DNA from: G963674665 sp964609625
GTDB taxonomy: Bacteria > Desulfobacterota > Desulfovibrionia > Desulfovibrionales > Desulfovibrionaceae
Assembly: GCA_964609625.1 (NCBI GenBank)
Contig: CAZSRS010000007.1
Location: 62,001 to 126,000 of the forward strand
Direction: 5' to 3'
DNA length: 64,000 nucleotides
The position numbers were made by a program, and so were the translations under genes. The first letter of the stretch is position 1. Every line of letters starts with the position of its first letter. The notes under the pieces are model-generated. The model was not told the origin of the DNA, did no database searches, and saw only the letters and a program-made list of their open reading frames with translations. Below are positions 43,408-51,438 of this stretch, piece by piece.

Positions 43408-43686
43408 TTACGTAGGGAGTTTCAATTGCTCTTGTCCCGGCTTTTTTTGTGGCTTTTTTTGGGGCTTTTGATGAAGCTCCTCCGGCAGCTCGGGCGAGTC
43501 TTCGAAGAGTGAACCTCCGCCGCACTCCGCCCAGTAACGCTCAAGCTCCGGCCTGGAGACTCGATACTCCTTTCCGATCTTCGCCGCCCGCAATTTTCCG
43601 CTCCTGATCTCCCGCCGCAAGGTCTCCTTGTGGCAGTTGAGCAGCTCGGCGGCTTCAACCAGTGTAAAAATCACGGGGTCGGTCAT
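43408..43686 (-). CDS. Excisionase-like HTH protein with Lys/Gln-rich tail
   Basis: 92 residues from ATG 43686. HTH_17-type domain: TLVEAAELLNCHKETLRREI, RSGKLRAAKIGKEYRVSRPE, ending at about residue 55. The tail (PEELHQKPQKKPQKKPGQEQ) is basic and low-complexity, likely a DNA contact or degron. Second such protein within 1.4 kb. CGAGGGC precedes the ATG. Confidence 0.78.
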   Translation of the reverse strand: MTDPVIFTLVEAAELLNCHKETLRREIRSGKLRAAKIGKEYRVSRPELERYWAECGGGSLFEDSPELPEELHQKPQKKPQKKPGQEQLKLPT

Positions 43687-44247
43687 GCGCCCTCGAGTCA
43701 GGACTATTGCGGCATCCTGGGCCGGCACATCGGGCCGTTCACCTTACATCCCAGCCACGACGCGGCCTTGATCTGCCACCCCATTTGATGGCAGCTCTTT
43801 ATCATCAATAATCAACTCATGTCAACATCACTCTGCGATATATTATTTCAACGCATTTCAGACAACTAAAGACAACTGATCGCGCTAGTGTCATGATTTC
43901 AACATGTTATGCTTCAACATCAGAATTGGTTGTTTCCTTTCCATGTGCATCCGAGCAACTAGGCGCTCGAAAGACGCGGCAGCAGCACCCCCCCACCAGC
44001 AACGAGCGGACACCAGTCGTCACCTGCACTCCACGCCCGCACATCCGGATGATACGGGCCAAGGGAGCGGAACACGATGCCCTGCCGCACTCTCAGGTCA
44101 GCACGGAAATGAACGGGCGACTTCGCCCACTTGTCATTGTGGTTCGCTGAACGCGCCCCTTGCGCGCCGCGACGCGAGGGGAAGGAAACAAGGCTCCCGG
44201 CGATGATCGTCCGCACCGCCGGGCGCCTTGCGTTGTGGCTGTATGAA
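43687..44247. other. Intergenic gap (561 bp), AT-richer left part
   Basis: The part from 43790 to 43950 is clearly AT-richer than the window and carries short repeats (AGACAACT at 43860 and 43870; TTCAACAT twice near 43900). These may be operator sites for the HTH gene. The right part (43960-44240) is ordinary GC-rich sequence in which I see no convincing gene, though weak open frames cross it. Confidence 0.6.
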
Positions 44248-44817
44248 CTACTTGAACGTGCCACCCAGGGAAAAGCCCTTGCCCAGTCGATCTCCCACGG
44301 CAAAATACTCCCTGGTCTCCGGCGCGAAGACAAACGGTGCCAGCAGGGTCATGTCGGGCCTGCCCGCGGCGTCCAGGGCGTCGTCGGACACAAGCACGTC
44401 CTTGATCTCCCCAATGAACTGGGTGTGCAGCCCGATTTCAACTACCTGCAGCACGGCGCATTCGATGATCATGGAGAATTCCGCCACAAAGGGGGCGTCC
44501 ACATGCCGCGCCTTTTCCGGGGTCAGGCCCGTGACCGCGAATTTGTCTACCTCGCGGCCCGAGACCATGCCGAAGTAGTCCGCCTCCTTGGCGTGGCGAC
44601 TGGAGGGGATGCTCACGGTGTAGGCCCGGCGCGCCATGATGTTGCCGTAGGTGTAGGTGGCCGCGCGCAAGGAGATGGTCAGGCAGGCGGGCTTGGAGCA
44701 GCAGATGCCGCCCCAGGCGATGGTCATCACGTTTGGTTTTCCCGCTGGGTCGTAACTGCCCACGCACCAGACCGGGGTGGGCACCGCCAGGGCCTTGGCG
44801 CCGAACGATGTACGCAT
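44248..44817 (-). CDS. Flavin reductase-like FMN-binding split-barrel protein
   Basis: 189 residues from ATG 44817 (AAGGAG). Flavoredoxin-type split barrel: VPTPVWCVGSYDPAGKPNVM, AWGGICCSKPACLTISLRAA, AYTVSIPSSRHAKEADYFG and CAVLQVVEIGLHTQFIGEIK. These bind FMN and reduce flavin or metal/sulfur substrates. Desulfovibrio flavoredoxin belongs here. It carries a CxxxxC cluster that its tandem paralogue lacks. Third in the nitroreductase cluster on the minus strand. Confidence 0.9.
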   Translation of the reverse strand: MRTSFGAKALAVPTPVWCVGSYDPAGKPNVMTIAWGGICCSKPACLTISLRAATYTYGNIMARRAYTVSIPSSRHAKEADYFGMVSGREVDKFAVTGLTPEKARHVDAPFVAEFSMIIECAVLQVVEIGLHTQFIGEIKDVLVSDDALDAAGRPDMTLLAPFVFAPETREYFAVGDRLGKGFSLGGTFK

Positions 44818-44837
44818 GGTCGTCTCCTTAGTCCTGC

Positions 44838-45407
44838 TCATTGTTTCCGTTTCAGTTCTTTGCCCACGCTCCAGCAGGCTCCGAGCTTCTCCCCCAGGCC
44901 CCAGTAATGCACGCTCTGGAAGTCGAAGAGCAGGGGGTCCACCTTGGCCAGGTCAACCTTGCCGTCGCGCAGTACCTCGTCGCTGGCGTAGGTCCCCACG
45001 ATCTCCCCCACGAAGAGGTCGTGGGTCTCGAAATCCACCACCCGCTCCAGCCTGCATTCCATGGACACCGGAAAATCCACGATCATGGGAGCGGTTTGCA
45101 GCTCTCCGTAGAATATCTCGAACAGTCCGGACTTGTCCGTGTTCCTGCCGGAAACCAGTCCCACATAATCCGTTACCGACATGTGCTTCCTGGACGGGAG
45201 GTTGACACTGAAGGTCTTCTGCTCATGGATGCCCTGGTTGGTGTGATGGACCTTGCCCATGCTCAGGGAGATGAGCGAGGGAGTGGCGTGGTTCATAATG
45301 CCCACGTGGGCGATGGTGATGAAGTTGGGCCTGCCCTGGACCAGGGCGCCAGCCACCACCGTCAGCGAGGGATAGAGGGCGTTGACGCCCCCGATTGCGG
45401 TCTTCAT
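44838..45407 (-). CDS. Flavin reductase-like FMN-binding split-barrel protein, tandem paralogue
   Basis: 189 residues from ATG 45407 (AGGAGG upstream, 12-base spacing). Split-barrel landmarks: YPSLTVVAGALVQGRPNFIT, PSLISLSMGKVHHTNQGIHE, FSVNLPSRKHMSVTDYVGLV and RLERVVDFETHDLFVGEIVG. Clear paralogue of the downstream gene, with which it is 20 bases apart. A longer in-frame extension to 46028 overlaps the nitroreductase gene and is not used. Confidence 0.9.
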   Translation of the reverse strand: MKTAIGGVNALYPSLTVVAGALVQGRPNFITIAHVGIMNHATPSLISLSMGKVHHTNQGIHEQKTFSVNLPSRKHMSVTDYVGLVSGRNTDKSGLFEIFYGELQTAPMIVDFPVSMECRLERVVDFETHDLFVGEIVGTYASDEVLRDGKVDLAKVDPLLFDFQSVHYWGLGEKLGACWSVGKELKRKQ

Positions 45408-45424
45408 GGTGTTTTCTGTCCTCC

Positions 45425-45937
45425 TTACCATGTTTCGCGATGGACGCGCTCTTCCCTGTAGCGGTCCTGCCGTTTGCTTTCCTGGGCCGGGTACCCCACT
45501 GGAACCATGGCCAAAGGGATGACGCCCTGTGGCAGGCCGAGGATCTCGGCCACGGTCTTGCAGCGCTCCTCCACGGGGTAGAGTCCGGTCCAGACCGTTC
45601 CCAGGCCCAGACCGCGCGCCGCCAGGAGCAGATTCTGCGTGGCGGCGGAGCAGTCCTGCACCCAGTAGCCAGGATACTTCTCCAAAGCCGGTTCGGCACA
45701 GACCACGACCACCACGGGCGCCTTGGCCGCCATACCCACATAGGGGTGGGTTCTGGAGAGCCGCTCCCGGATGGCGGGATCGCGGACCACCACGAAGTGC
45801 CAGGGTTGGGCGTTGCCGGCGCTGGGCGCGGTCATGGCCGCGGCGACCAGGATCTTGACCTGCTCCTCGTCGATGTCGCGTCCTTCCTCGAATTTTCTGA
45901 TGCTGCGACGGGTGTGAATGGCTTCGAGCACATCCAT
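45425..45937 (-). CDS. Nitroreductase-family protein
   Basis: FMN-dependent NAD(P)H oxidoreductase, 170 residues. AIHTRRSIRKFEEGRDIDEE at the N-terminus, AAMTAPSAGNAQPWHFVVVR near 35, DCSAATQNLLLAARGLGLGT near 100 and MVPVGYPAQ near 145 are family motifs. The start at 45937 has AAGGAG. Upstream member of the nitroreductase-flavin reductase operon, divergent from the HxlR regulator. Could reduce nitro compounds, quinones or flavin; substrate unknown. Confidence 0.92.
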   Translation of the reverse strand: MDVLEAIHTRRSIRKFEEGRDIDEEQVKILVAAAMTAPSAGNAQPWHFVVVRDPAIRERLSRTHPYVGMAAKAPVVVVVCAEPALEKYPGYWVQDCSAATQNLLLAARGLGLGTVWTGLYPVEERCKTVAEILGLPQGVIPLAMVPVGYPAQESKRQDRYREERVHRETW

Positions 45938-46090
45938 GGTCAACCACTCCTTGGTTGTCGGGTTCATACAGGAGGGCGCTGCCCCTGTTTACATGGTATC
46001 TTCTTTCACCTATGTTCCGATTGATCAAGTACGCACATCAATGTTCCCAGGTATGCTTGAGGTAACCATATAACCGACGGAGAACGGAGC

Positions 46091-46465
46091 ATGGCGGAAG
46101 CCCGTGGCATGAAAACCCTCGGGGAGCGGGTCTACACCTGTCCGGTGGAGTTGGCCCTGCAGGTCATCGGCGGCAAATGGAAACCCCTGATCCTCTGGCA
46201 TCTCGGCACGGACGGGACCCTGCGCTTCGGCCAGTTGAAACGCAGCATGCCCGCCATCACCCAGAAGATGCTCACACAGCAGCTGCGCGAGCTGGAGGCC
46301 GACGGCTTGGTCCTGCGCCGGGTCTACGCCCAGGTGCCGCCCAAGGTGGAGTACTCGCTCACGGAATTGGGCGACAGCGTGATGCCGCTGATGCGCCAGC
46401 TTTGCGCATGGGGGCGCGCCTTGGAAGCCATACACCGCGAGCGCGAGATGGAATCGGTGGCCTGA
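46091..46465 (+). CDS. HxlR-family transcriptional regulator
   Basis: 124 residues. Winged HTH with CPVELALQVIGGKWKPLILW at 17-36, GQLKRSMPAITQKMLTQQLR, and the wing EADGLVLRRVYAQVPPKVEY. HxlR proteins often sense electrophiles through a Cys near the N-terminus; Cys 17 (YTCPVELA) is placed accordingly. It is divergent from the nitroreductase operon, which it probably represses; the 153-bp gap would hold the shared operator. A hairpin terminator follows. Confidence 0.92.
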   Translation: MAEARGMKTLGERVYTCPVELALQVIGGKWKPLILWHLGTDGTLRFGQLKRSMPAITQKMLTQQLRELEADGLVLRRVYAQVPPKVEYSLTELGDSVMPLMRQLCAWGRALEAIHREREMESVA

Positions 46466-46523
46466 ACGCCTCCAATCGGGAGAGAGAAGCAGGGATCTTG
46501 TGCAGGGTATTATGAAAGAGAAC

Positions 46524-46547
46524 GGGGGCCGATGCTGCATGGCCCCC
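46524..46547. terminator. Intrinsic terminator after hxlR-type gene
   Basis: GGGGGCC (46524-46530) and GGCCCCC (46541-46547) around a 10-nt loop, then CCTTTC. Between convergent genes, so may act both ways. Confidence 0.6.
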
Positions 46548-46604
46548 CCTTTCAGATGTCATTGGCCCGGACGTGGCGCGGAGGAAGCGCCCCGGCTCCG
46601 GATG

Positions 46605-46910
46605 TTACCACCCCGGCGGAGGCGGCGGCGGGTATGGGCGCGGCCCTGGTGGTGGCGGCAAACCAAGGCTGCGGATGGTCGGAGGATTCAGCTGGCCGTC
46701 GGCGGGCAAGCCATTGTCCCATTGATAGCGCCGGAGCGCATCGCGGGTCTGCGGGCCGAAGACGCCGTCCGGTGGACCGGCGCCGTACCCCATTTGGTTC
46801 AACCTGAATTGCGTTTCCCGAACGATATGAGGGGCGTATCCATAGGCCACCATAACGCTGGTCGCAATGAAGGTCAGAACCAGAAACACAATGAGCAGTC
46901 TTTTCGCCAT
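46605..46910 (-). CDS. Small peptidoglycan-binding-domain protein
   Basis: 101 residues from ATG 46910 (AGGAGG). N-terminal signal or anchor (RLLIVFLVLTFIATSVMVA), then a PG_binding_1 repeat: VRETQFRLNQMGYGAGPPDG, VFGPQTRDALRRYQWDNGLP. Ends in a Pro-rich tail. Likely attaches to the wall in the periplasm. No catalytic domain. Convergent with the HxlR gene. Confidence 0.88.
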   Translation of the reverse strand: MAKRLLIVFLVLTFIATSVMVAYGYAPHIVRETQFRLNQMGYGAGPPDGVFGPQTRDALRRYQWDNGLPADGQLNPPTIRSLGLPPPPGPRPYPPPPPPGW

Positions 46911-47190
46911 GTTTCCCTCCTGGTATTCGCACTGCAAACGACTCGATCCATGTCCAGTTTCCCTTGTAAAATACTCCCAACATCCGGTAGTGTCCAGGAA
47001 ATAGTTCTTTTTTCCGGTTCGGGATGCTGGCCGGCCCGGAACAGGCCGGGCACGAAAATGGAGACGACATCCACCCCCCGCGGGTTGACAGGAAGCATAC
47101 GCCTGGGAACCGCATCCGGGAAAATTCTGTCAATTCCCTGGGCCACGGTATATGTACCGAGATACCCGCACGTAGAAACGAGGAACAGCA

Positions 47191-48732
47191 GTGGACATAT
47201 ACACTCCGGAAACGCCCTCCCATTCCCGCGCGGTCCTTGCGGGCAACATTCTGCTCGGGGCCTTCGTTGCCCTGGTATTCGTCCAGACCTTCACGAACAA
47301 CCTGGCCGACTTCGACCTCTGGTGGCGGCTGGCGACCGGGAGGCTGATCCACGAGAGCGGTGAACTGCCCAGACGTGACGTCTTTTCCTACCTCCCCACC
47401 ATGGAGCCTTGGGTCCTGCACGGCTGGCTCACGGATCTCCTGTTCTACACTCTCAACAGGGTCTTCAACGGCGGCGAGGGATTGCAGCTGTTGCGCTGGA
47501 GTCTGCTCCTGGGCAGCTTGTATCTTTGTTGGATCACCGCGCGCCTGCGCGGCGGCTCCACGCTCAGCGCAGTGCTCTGCCTGCTGCTGACGCGCGAGGT
47601 CTTCAGTTTCGGCTTTCCCGTGATCCGGGCCCAAGCGTTCACCTACTTTTTTTTCGCATTTTTCATCTGGTGGCTGGAGCGGTTGCGCGCGAAGGGCAGC
47701 TGGTCCCGGGCCTGGGTTCTGTCCCCCCTGCTCTGTCTCTGGGCCAATCTGCATCCTGGATTCCTGGCTGGGATCGGCGTACTGGGGCTGTATGCCGCCG
47801 GCCAATGGCGCACGCCGCGCAGGGCGCTATTGCTTCTGGCGGTGGCCACCGCGGGCGCCGTTCTGTCCCTCGTGAATCCCTATGGCCTGGACTTCTGGCG
47901 CCAGGCGTTGCTCGTGAGCACGACACCCGCCGTGGACGTCACGGAATGGCTGCCGGTCTGGAAGACGCTGTTGCACGGCGACCGTCGGTCCATCAGCCTT
48001 CTGTTCGTGGGGTTGTTGGCAACGTCGGTGGCCCTGACCCTATGGCGCAGGCGCATCGACCTCACCGCGGCGCTCGTCTTGGGGGCCACTGCCGTTCTCG
48101 CCTTCCAGCACAATCGTCATATCGTGTTCTTCGGCATTTCCTTCGCCATCTTTGTCCCGGAAATGATGCGCGAGGCCATGCAGGCGTTCCACAACTCCGT
48201 TCCGGTGCGTCGGTACGCCCCAAGTCTGGGCGCGTTGCTGCTCGGTGCATATTTTCTCTTCTGTTTCCTGCCGGTACCGAAATTCCTAGGGCAGCACTTG
48301 CTGGTGCAACCGTCGCGCTTGCTGTACGTGGGGCCGCTGTTGCAACAGCAGGTACCACGTGGAACGGCCTACTACCCGGTGGAGGCCCTGCTCTTCCTGC
48401 AACGCAACGGCCTGGAGGGCAATCTGGCCACGCATCTGGCCTGGGGCGGCCTGATGGTCTGGGCTGCCTACCCCAAGTGCCGCATAGCCTTTGACGGCCG
48501 GAACGAATCGGTCTTTCCCCTCGAGACACGCACCCTTTACTTTGACTTCATCCTGGCCAGACCTGGTTGGCGGATATTTTTGGAGCGCTTTCACACGGAC
48601 ATCCTGATTCTCAGACCATTCGAGGAGATAGCCGTGTTGATGCGCAAGGAACCAGGCTGGACAACGCTCTACGAGGATCCCGGCAGCATACTGCTGGTGC
48701 GGGAGGAACGTGCCGGGGCAGCCTCATACTGA
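47191..48732 (+). CDS. Polytopic membrane protein, GT39/GT-C-like
   Basis: 513 residues, about 11-12 TM segments. The N-terminal loop NLADFDLWWRLATGRLIHES, followed by RRDVFSYLPTMEPWVLHGWL, matches an uncharacterised GT-C-like family in which D-x-x-W/H occurs in the first external loop. The C-terminus is a soluble region (FDGRNESVFPLETRTLYFDF). Starts at GTG 47191 after GAGGA. Probably a lipid-linked sugar transferase or polymer protein; this is inference. Confidence 0.78.
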   Translation: MDIYTPETPSHSRAVLAGNILLGAFVALVFVQTFTNNLADFDLWWRLATGRLIHESGELPRRDVFSYLPTMEPWVLHGWLTDLLFYTLNRVFNGGEGLQLLRWSLLLGSLYLCWITARLRGGSTLSAVLCLLLTREVFSFGFPVIRAQAFTYFFFAFFIWWLERLRAKGSWSRAWVLSPLLCLWANLHPGFLAGIGVLGLYAAGQWRTPRRALLLLAVATAGAVLSLVNPYGLDFWRQALLVSTTPAVDVTEWLPVWKTLLHGDRRSISLLFVGLLATSVALTLWRRRIDLTAALVLGATAVLAFQHNRHIVFFGISFAIFVPEMMREAMQAFHNSVPVRRYAPSLGALLLGAYFLFCFLPVPKFLGQHLLVQPSRLLYVGPLLQQQVPRGTAYYPVEALLFLQRNGLEGNLATHLAWGGLMVWAAYPKCRIAFDGRNESVFPLETRTLYFDFILARPGWRIFLERFHTDILILRPFEEIAVLMRKEPGWTTLYEDPGSILLVREERAGAASY

Positions 48733-48877
48733 GGTGCAATCAAAACTCGTTCTGCGTTTTGATCGAGGCGGACAGGCAAACGCGGTTTCGCCAGGCCTTG
48801 TGCGGGCTTCGTTCGCGGCAAGGCGTCCTGCCCCGCGATACCAAACCGCGCTCTTCGCTGGCGATGGCAATGCGGCA

Positions 48878-49396
48878 TCAGGAATTGTTCGGTAAAATCT
48901 TCAGCTCCGAGGCGTCCAATTCCTGGTTCGGCTCCTCTGTGGCGGTCTGCTGTTCGGATTCGAACTTCTTACGCGCGAGCAAAAGCTTGAGTTCGCTTTC
49001 CTGAAACTTGGAGAGCCCGGAAAACTCGAGTCCTGAAATCGACTGCCCGCTTCGTGTCACCTTGGCGGGCAAGTTTTTCATGATGGTGGTGTTCTTGTCG
49101 ATTAGGTCGAATTGGACTTCCTGCCCATGAACGAGGTCATAATCCGTATCCAACGGAGTGATTCCAACACCGGAGGAACTGATATCCTGGATCTGGGCTG
49201 AGCCCATGTGAAACCCGAAGTCGAGATCCATGCCGTCCACACTGACGCGTTCGGCCTTGCGGCGTTCCACTCCCTGTTCTACAAGTTGCATGGTCACCAT
49301 GAACTGTCCGCCGCAACGAGGGCACCGCACGGTCTTGTCTATGGCGGAATCGGGGATGTTTCCCTTGACACTGCAATGCTCGCATCTGACCTGCAT
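48878..49396 (-). CDS. Zinc-ribbon (MJ0042-type) PilZ-domain protein
   Basis: 172 residues. N-terminal zinc ribbon with Cys 5, 8, 25 and 28 (QVRCEHCSVKGNIPDSA, TVRCPRCGGQF), then a PilZ domain: GVERRKAERVSVDGMDLDFG carries the R-x3-R element, IQDISSSGVGI the D-x-S-x-x-G. It could therefore bind c-di-GMP. A C-terminal Glu/Gln-rich tail follows. Adjacent to another protein with the same kind of ribbon (ParA at 50572). Function unknown; motility or surface control is plausible. Confidence 0.9.
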   Translation of the reverse strand: MQVRCEHCSVKGNIPDSAIDKTVRCPRCGGQFMVTMQLVEQGVERRKAERVSVDGMDLDFGFHMGSAQIQDISSSGVGITPLDTDYDLVHGQEVQFDLIDKNTTIMKNLPAKVTRSGQSISGLEFSGLSKFQESELKLLLARKKFESEQQTATEEPNQELDASELKILPNNS

Positions 49397-49479
49397 GGCG
49401 TCCCCCTGTATAAAAATGGTACCATTGCTATAAAGTTACCAAATCCTCGGTAAAGAGTAAAGCATTTCACCGCGGTTTG

Positions 49480-49617
49480 TCAGGAGTTGACCGCCCCCTG
49501 ATTCACCGACCGCACACATACCCCTGGCAGTTGCACGCACCTGCCCTTCGAATGCTGCTGTTGTTCGAAACCGAACCACACGACGGAAACAATCCACGAA
49601 ACATCGAATAAGGACAT
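49480..49617 (-). CDS. Possible micro-ORF (45 residues)
   Basis: ATG at 49617 with a perfect AAGGAGG nine bases upstream, ending TGA at 49480. Translation begins MSLFDVSWIVSVVWFGFEQQ, with a hydrophobic start, then a Cys-containing polar tail. No homology known. It is listed because the ribosome site is unusually good; a leader or small membrane peptide is possible. Confidence 0.25.
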   Translation of the reverse strand: MSLFDVSWIVSVVWFGFEQQQHSKGRCVQLPGVCVRSVNQGAVNS

Positions 49618-49957
49618 ACGCAGCTGCCTCCTTGAAGACATTGCTGGCATTTCCCTGGCAGGTGGTGTACACTGTGTCGTAGTTCAGGAATTATCAGGGC
49701 GGTTTGATCCCGGACCTGCGTCGTGTTCCATGTCCGCGTCGCTGCCACGGCCTGATCGGAAAAGAATGTTCGCCCGGCAGGAACACGGCCACGGGCGTTC
49801 AAATGCTTGCAAAGACACTGCAAGGACGGTGCACAACCGCAATGAACAGTGGATATCCGCCAACCACCGAGTCATCCAGGTTGCTGGAATTCTGCGTGCG
49901 CGCGCCAGGGCCGCGCGTCAAATTGCAAGCGTTGGAAGGGCATACAATTTGCGTGGG

Positions 49958-49986
49958 TTGACAAAAATACACTTGCCAACCAGATT
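49958..49986 (+). promoter_or_regulatory. Promoter candidate for the RHH-ParA cluster
   Basis: TTGACA (49958-49963), 17 bases, CAGATT (49981-49986). The -35 is consensus, the -10 poor, so an activator might be needed. It lies 52 bases before the ATG at 50038. Confidence 0.4.
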
Positions 49987-50037
49987 TGGATCAGTCCAAC
50001 GCGGACTTTTCCAACACCCCGCTCAAGGAGCCTTGTC

Positions 50038-50508
50038 ATGGAAAGGGAACAAAAACGGACTGATATACTATCCGAGATTCTCAACACTCCTGAAGACATA
50101 CAGGCCATGCAGACCGACGATCTGGAGAAAATCATCTACCGTGATCCAAAGGAGTTGCAGCGCGTCGTACACAGGGCCTTCAGGCTTTCCGATTTCCGGA
50201 CACCGGCAATCGGCGCCGAGCTGAAACGATTGATCGAGCCGGAAAAAGACGACGATCTCGAACACCAGTCATTCCATCTCACTTCTCTGAACAAGAAGAA
50301 GACTACCATCTACTTTTCGAAAAAGATTCACTTGATGCTCAAGTCCGCAAAGTACCGCATCCGAAAGATGGTCGAACCAGAACTTTCGAACAAGATTTCC
50401 ATGTCCAGCATCATCAACAACGCCCTGATCATTGTGTTGCACGAATTCGACATGAAGGGTGAGAAGAGCGTTTTACTCAAGCAAATCGTCAAGAAACTGA
50501 ACAAGTAA
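50038..50508 (+). CDS. Putative ribbon-helix-helix DNA-binding protein, ParA partner
   Basis: 156 residues from ATG 50038 (AAGGAG, 7-base spacing). Low-GC and charged. The first 85 residues are helical with no known domain. From about 88: TIYFSKKIHLMLKSAKYRIR then NKISMSSIINNALIIVLHEF, a beta strand followed by two helices as in ribbon-helix-helix (CopG/ParG) proteins. It precedes a ParA ATPase by 63 bases, the usual order for RHH centromere-binding proteins of type Ib partition systems, though type Ib normally puts ParA first. Assignment is by pattern. Confidence 0.6.
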   Translation: MEREQKRTDILSEILNTPEDIQAMQTDDLEKIIYRDPKELQRVVHRAFRLSDFRTPAIGAELKRLIEPEKDDDLEHQSFHLTSLNKKKTTIYFSKKIHLMLKSAKYRIRKMVEPELSNKISMSSIINNALIIVLHEFDMKGEKSVLLKQIVKKLNK

Positions 50509-50571
50509 TCTGACAATTCCGTTTGCAGTAACGTCATCAGCGCATGATGCGAGGTTTGAACTGGAGACGCA

Positions 50572-51438
50572 ATGGAAATAGTATGTCCGAAATGCAATTT
50601 CAAGCGCACACTTGACGACAGCAAGATTCCCAGCAAGCGGGCCATCGTGCACTGCAAGGCCTGTGACCATCGCTTCCCCTTGCGGCGCGCGCGCTCCATC
50701 GGGGTGATGATCAGCAAGGGCGGAGTGGGAAAGACCACCACTTCCGTCAATCTGGCCCATGGCCTTGCGCTCAGGGATTACCGCGTCCTGCTGGTGGACA
50801 CCGACACGCAAGGACAGTGCGCCTATCTGCTGGGAGTGAAGCCCAAAACAGGGCTCACGGAACTGGTGCGCGGCGACCTGGAAGCCCGCGACGCGGTCGT
50901 CAAGGCCCGTGACGGCCTCTGGCTGCTGGCCGGCGGCAAGTCGCTCACCGAGGTCAAGCGTATTATCGACCGCAAGGACTTCGGCGGCGAGTCCACCCTT
51001 GCCGAAATCCTCACTCCCCTGGAGGTGAACTACGACTTCATCGTCGTGGATACCGCCCCAGGCTGGGACCCCCTGGCAGTGAACGTGCTGTTTTACGTCA
51101 AGGAAGTCCTGGTCCCGGTTTCCCTGGAAGTCATGTCTGTCCAGGGACTTTCCGAATTCCTCAAGAGCTTCGCCGCCATCAAAAAATACAACAAGCATTT
51201 GGAACTCAGATACATCCTCCCGACCTTCCTGAACCGCAGCAACAGAAACTCTTCGGAGATCCTCGAGGGCTTCGAAAAGCTATACGGGAGGTACCTGTGT
51301 CAGCCTATCCGCTACAGTCCTCGGCTGGCCGAGGCCCCTGGCTACGGAATGACGATCTATGAATATGCCGGTGGCGACAAGGTTGTTGGCGACTTCAGGG
51401 CACTTGTCAACGAGGTCATCAACAGCGAAGAGCTCTAA
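50572..51438 (+). CDS. ParA/MinD-family ATPase with N-terminal zinc ribbon
   Basis: 288 residues. Residues 1-40 are a zinc ribbon (Cys 5, 8, 28, 31; EIVCPKCNFKRTLDDSK and VHCKACDHRFPL). Then a deviant Walker A, ISKGGVGKTTTSVNLAHGLA, at about 46-65 with the signature Lys; switch I DTDTQGQCAYLLGV; Walker B YDFIVVDTAPG near 160. ParA ATPases position DNA or protein cargo on the nucleoid or cell pole. A ribbon-fused form on a chromosome far from oriC landmarks suggests cargo other than the chromosome. Overlaps the next kinase frame. The ribbon may recruit partners. Confidence 0.9.
   Translation: MEIVCPKCNFKRTLDDSKIPSKRAIVHCKACDHRFPLRRARSIGVMISKGGVGKTTTSVNLAHGLALRDYRVLLVDTDTQGQCAYLLGVKPKTGLTELVRGDLEARDAVVKARDGLWLLAGGKSLTEVKRIIDRKDFGGESTLAEILTPLEVNYDFIVVDTAPGWDPLAVNVLFYVKEVLVPVSLEVMSVQGLSEFLKSFAAIKKYNKHLELRYILPTFLNRSNRNSSEILEGFEKLYGRYLCQPIRYSPRLAEAPGYGMTIYEYAGGDKVVGDFRALVNEVINSEEL

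Larger units (their letters stand above)
49397..50037. other. Intergenic gap (641 bp) upstream of the ParA-like cluster
   Basis: Holds a possible minus-strand micro-ORF (49480-49617, separate entry), a probable promoter at 49958-49986, and nothing else I can support. No long plausible frame, tRNA or repeat is seen. The divergent arrangement (PilZ protein leftwards, RHH-ParA rightwards) suggests regulatory content. Confidence 0.65.

Noticed and set aside
45408..46028. N-terminal extension of the second flavin reductase
   Set aside because: Overlaps the nitroreductase coding sequence; homology begins at the ATG at 45407.
50038..51438. Plasmid-type partition locus
   Set aside because: RHH-ParA order recalls plasmids, but no replication protein, origin iterons or other plasmid genes are present, and core chromosomal genes flank it.
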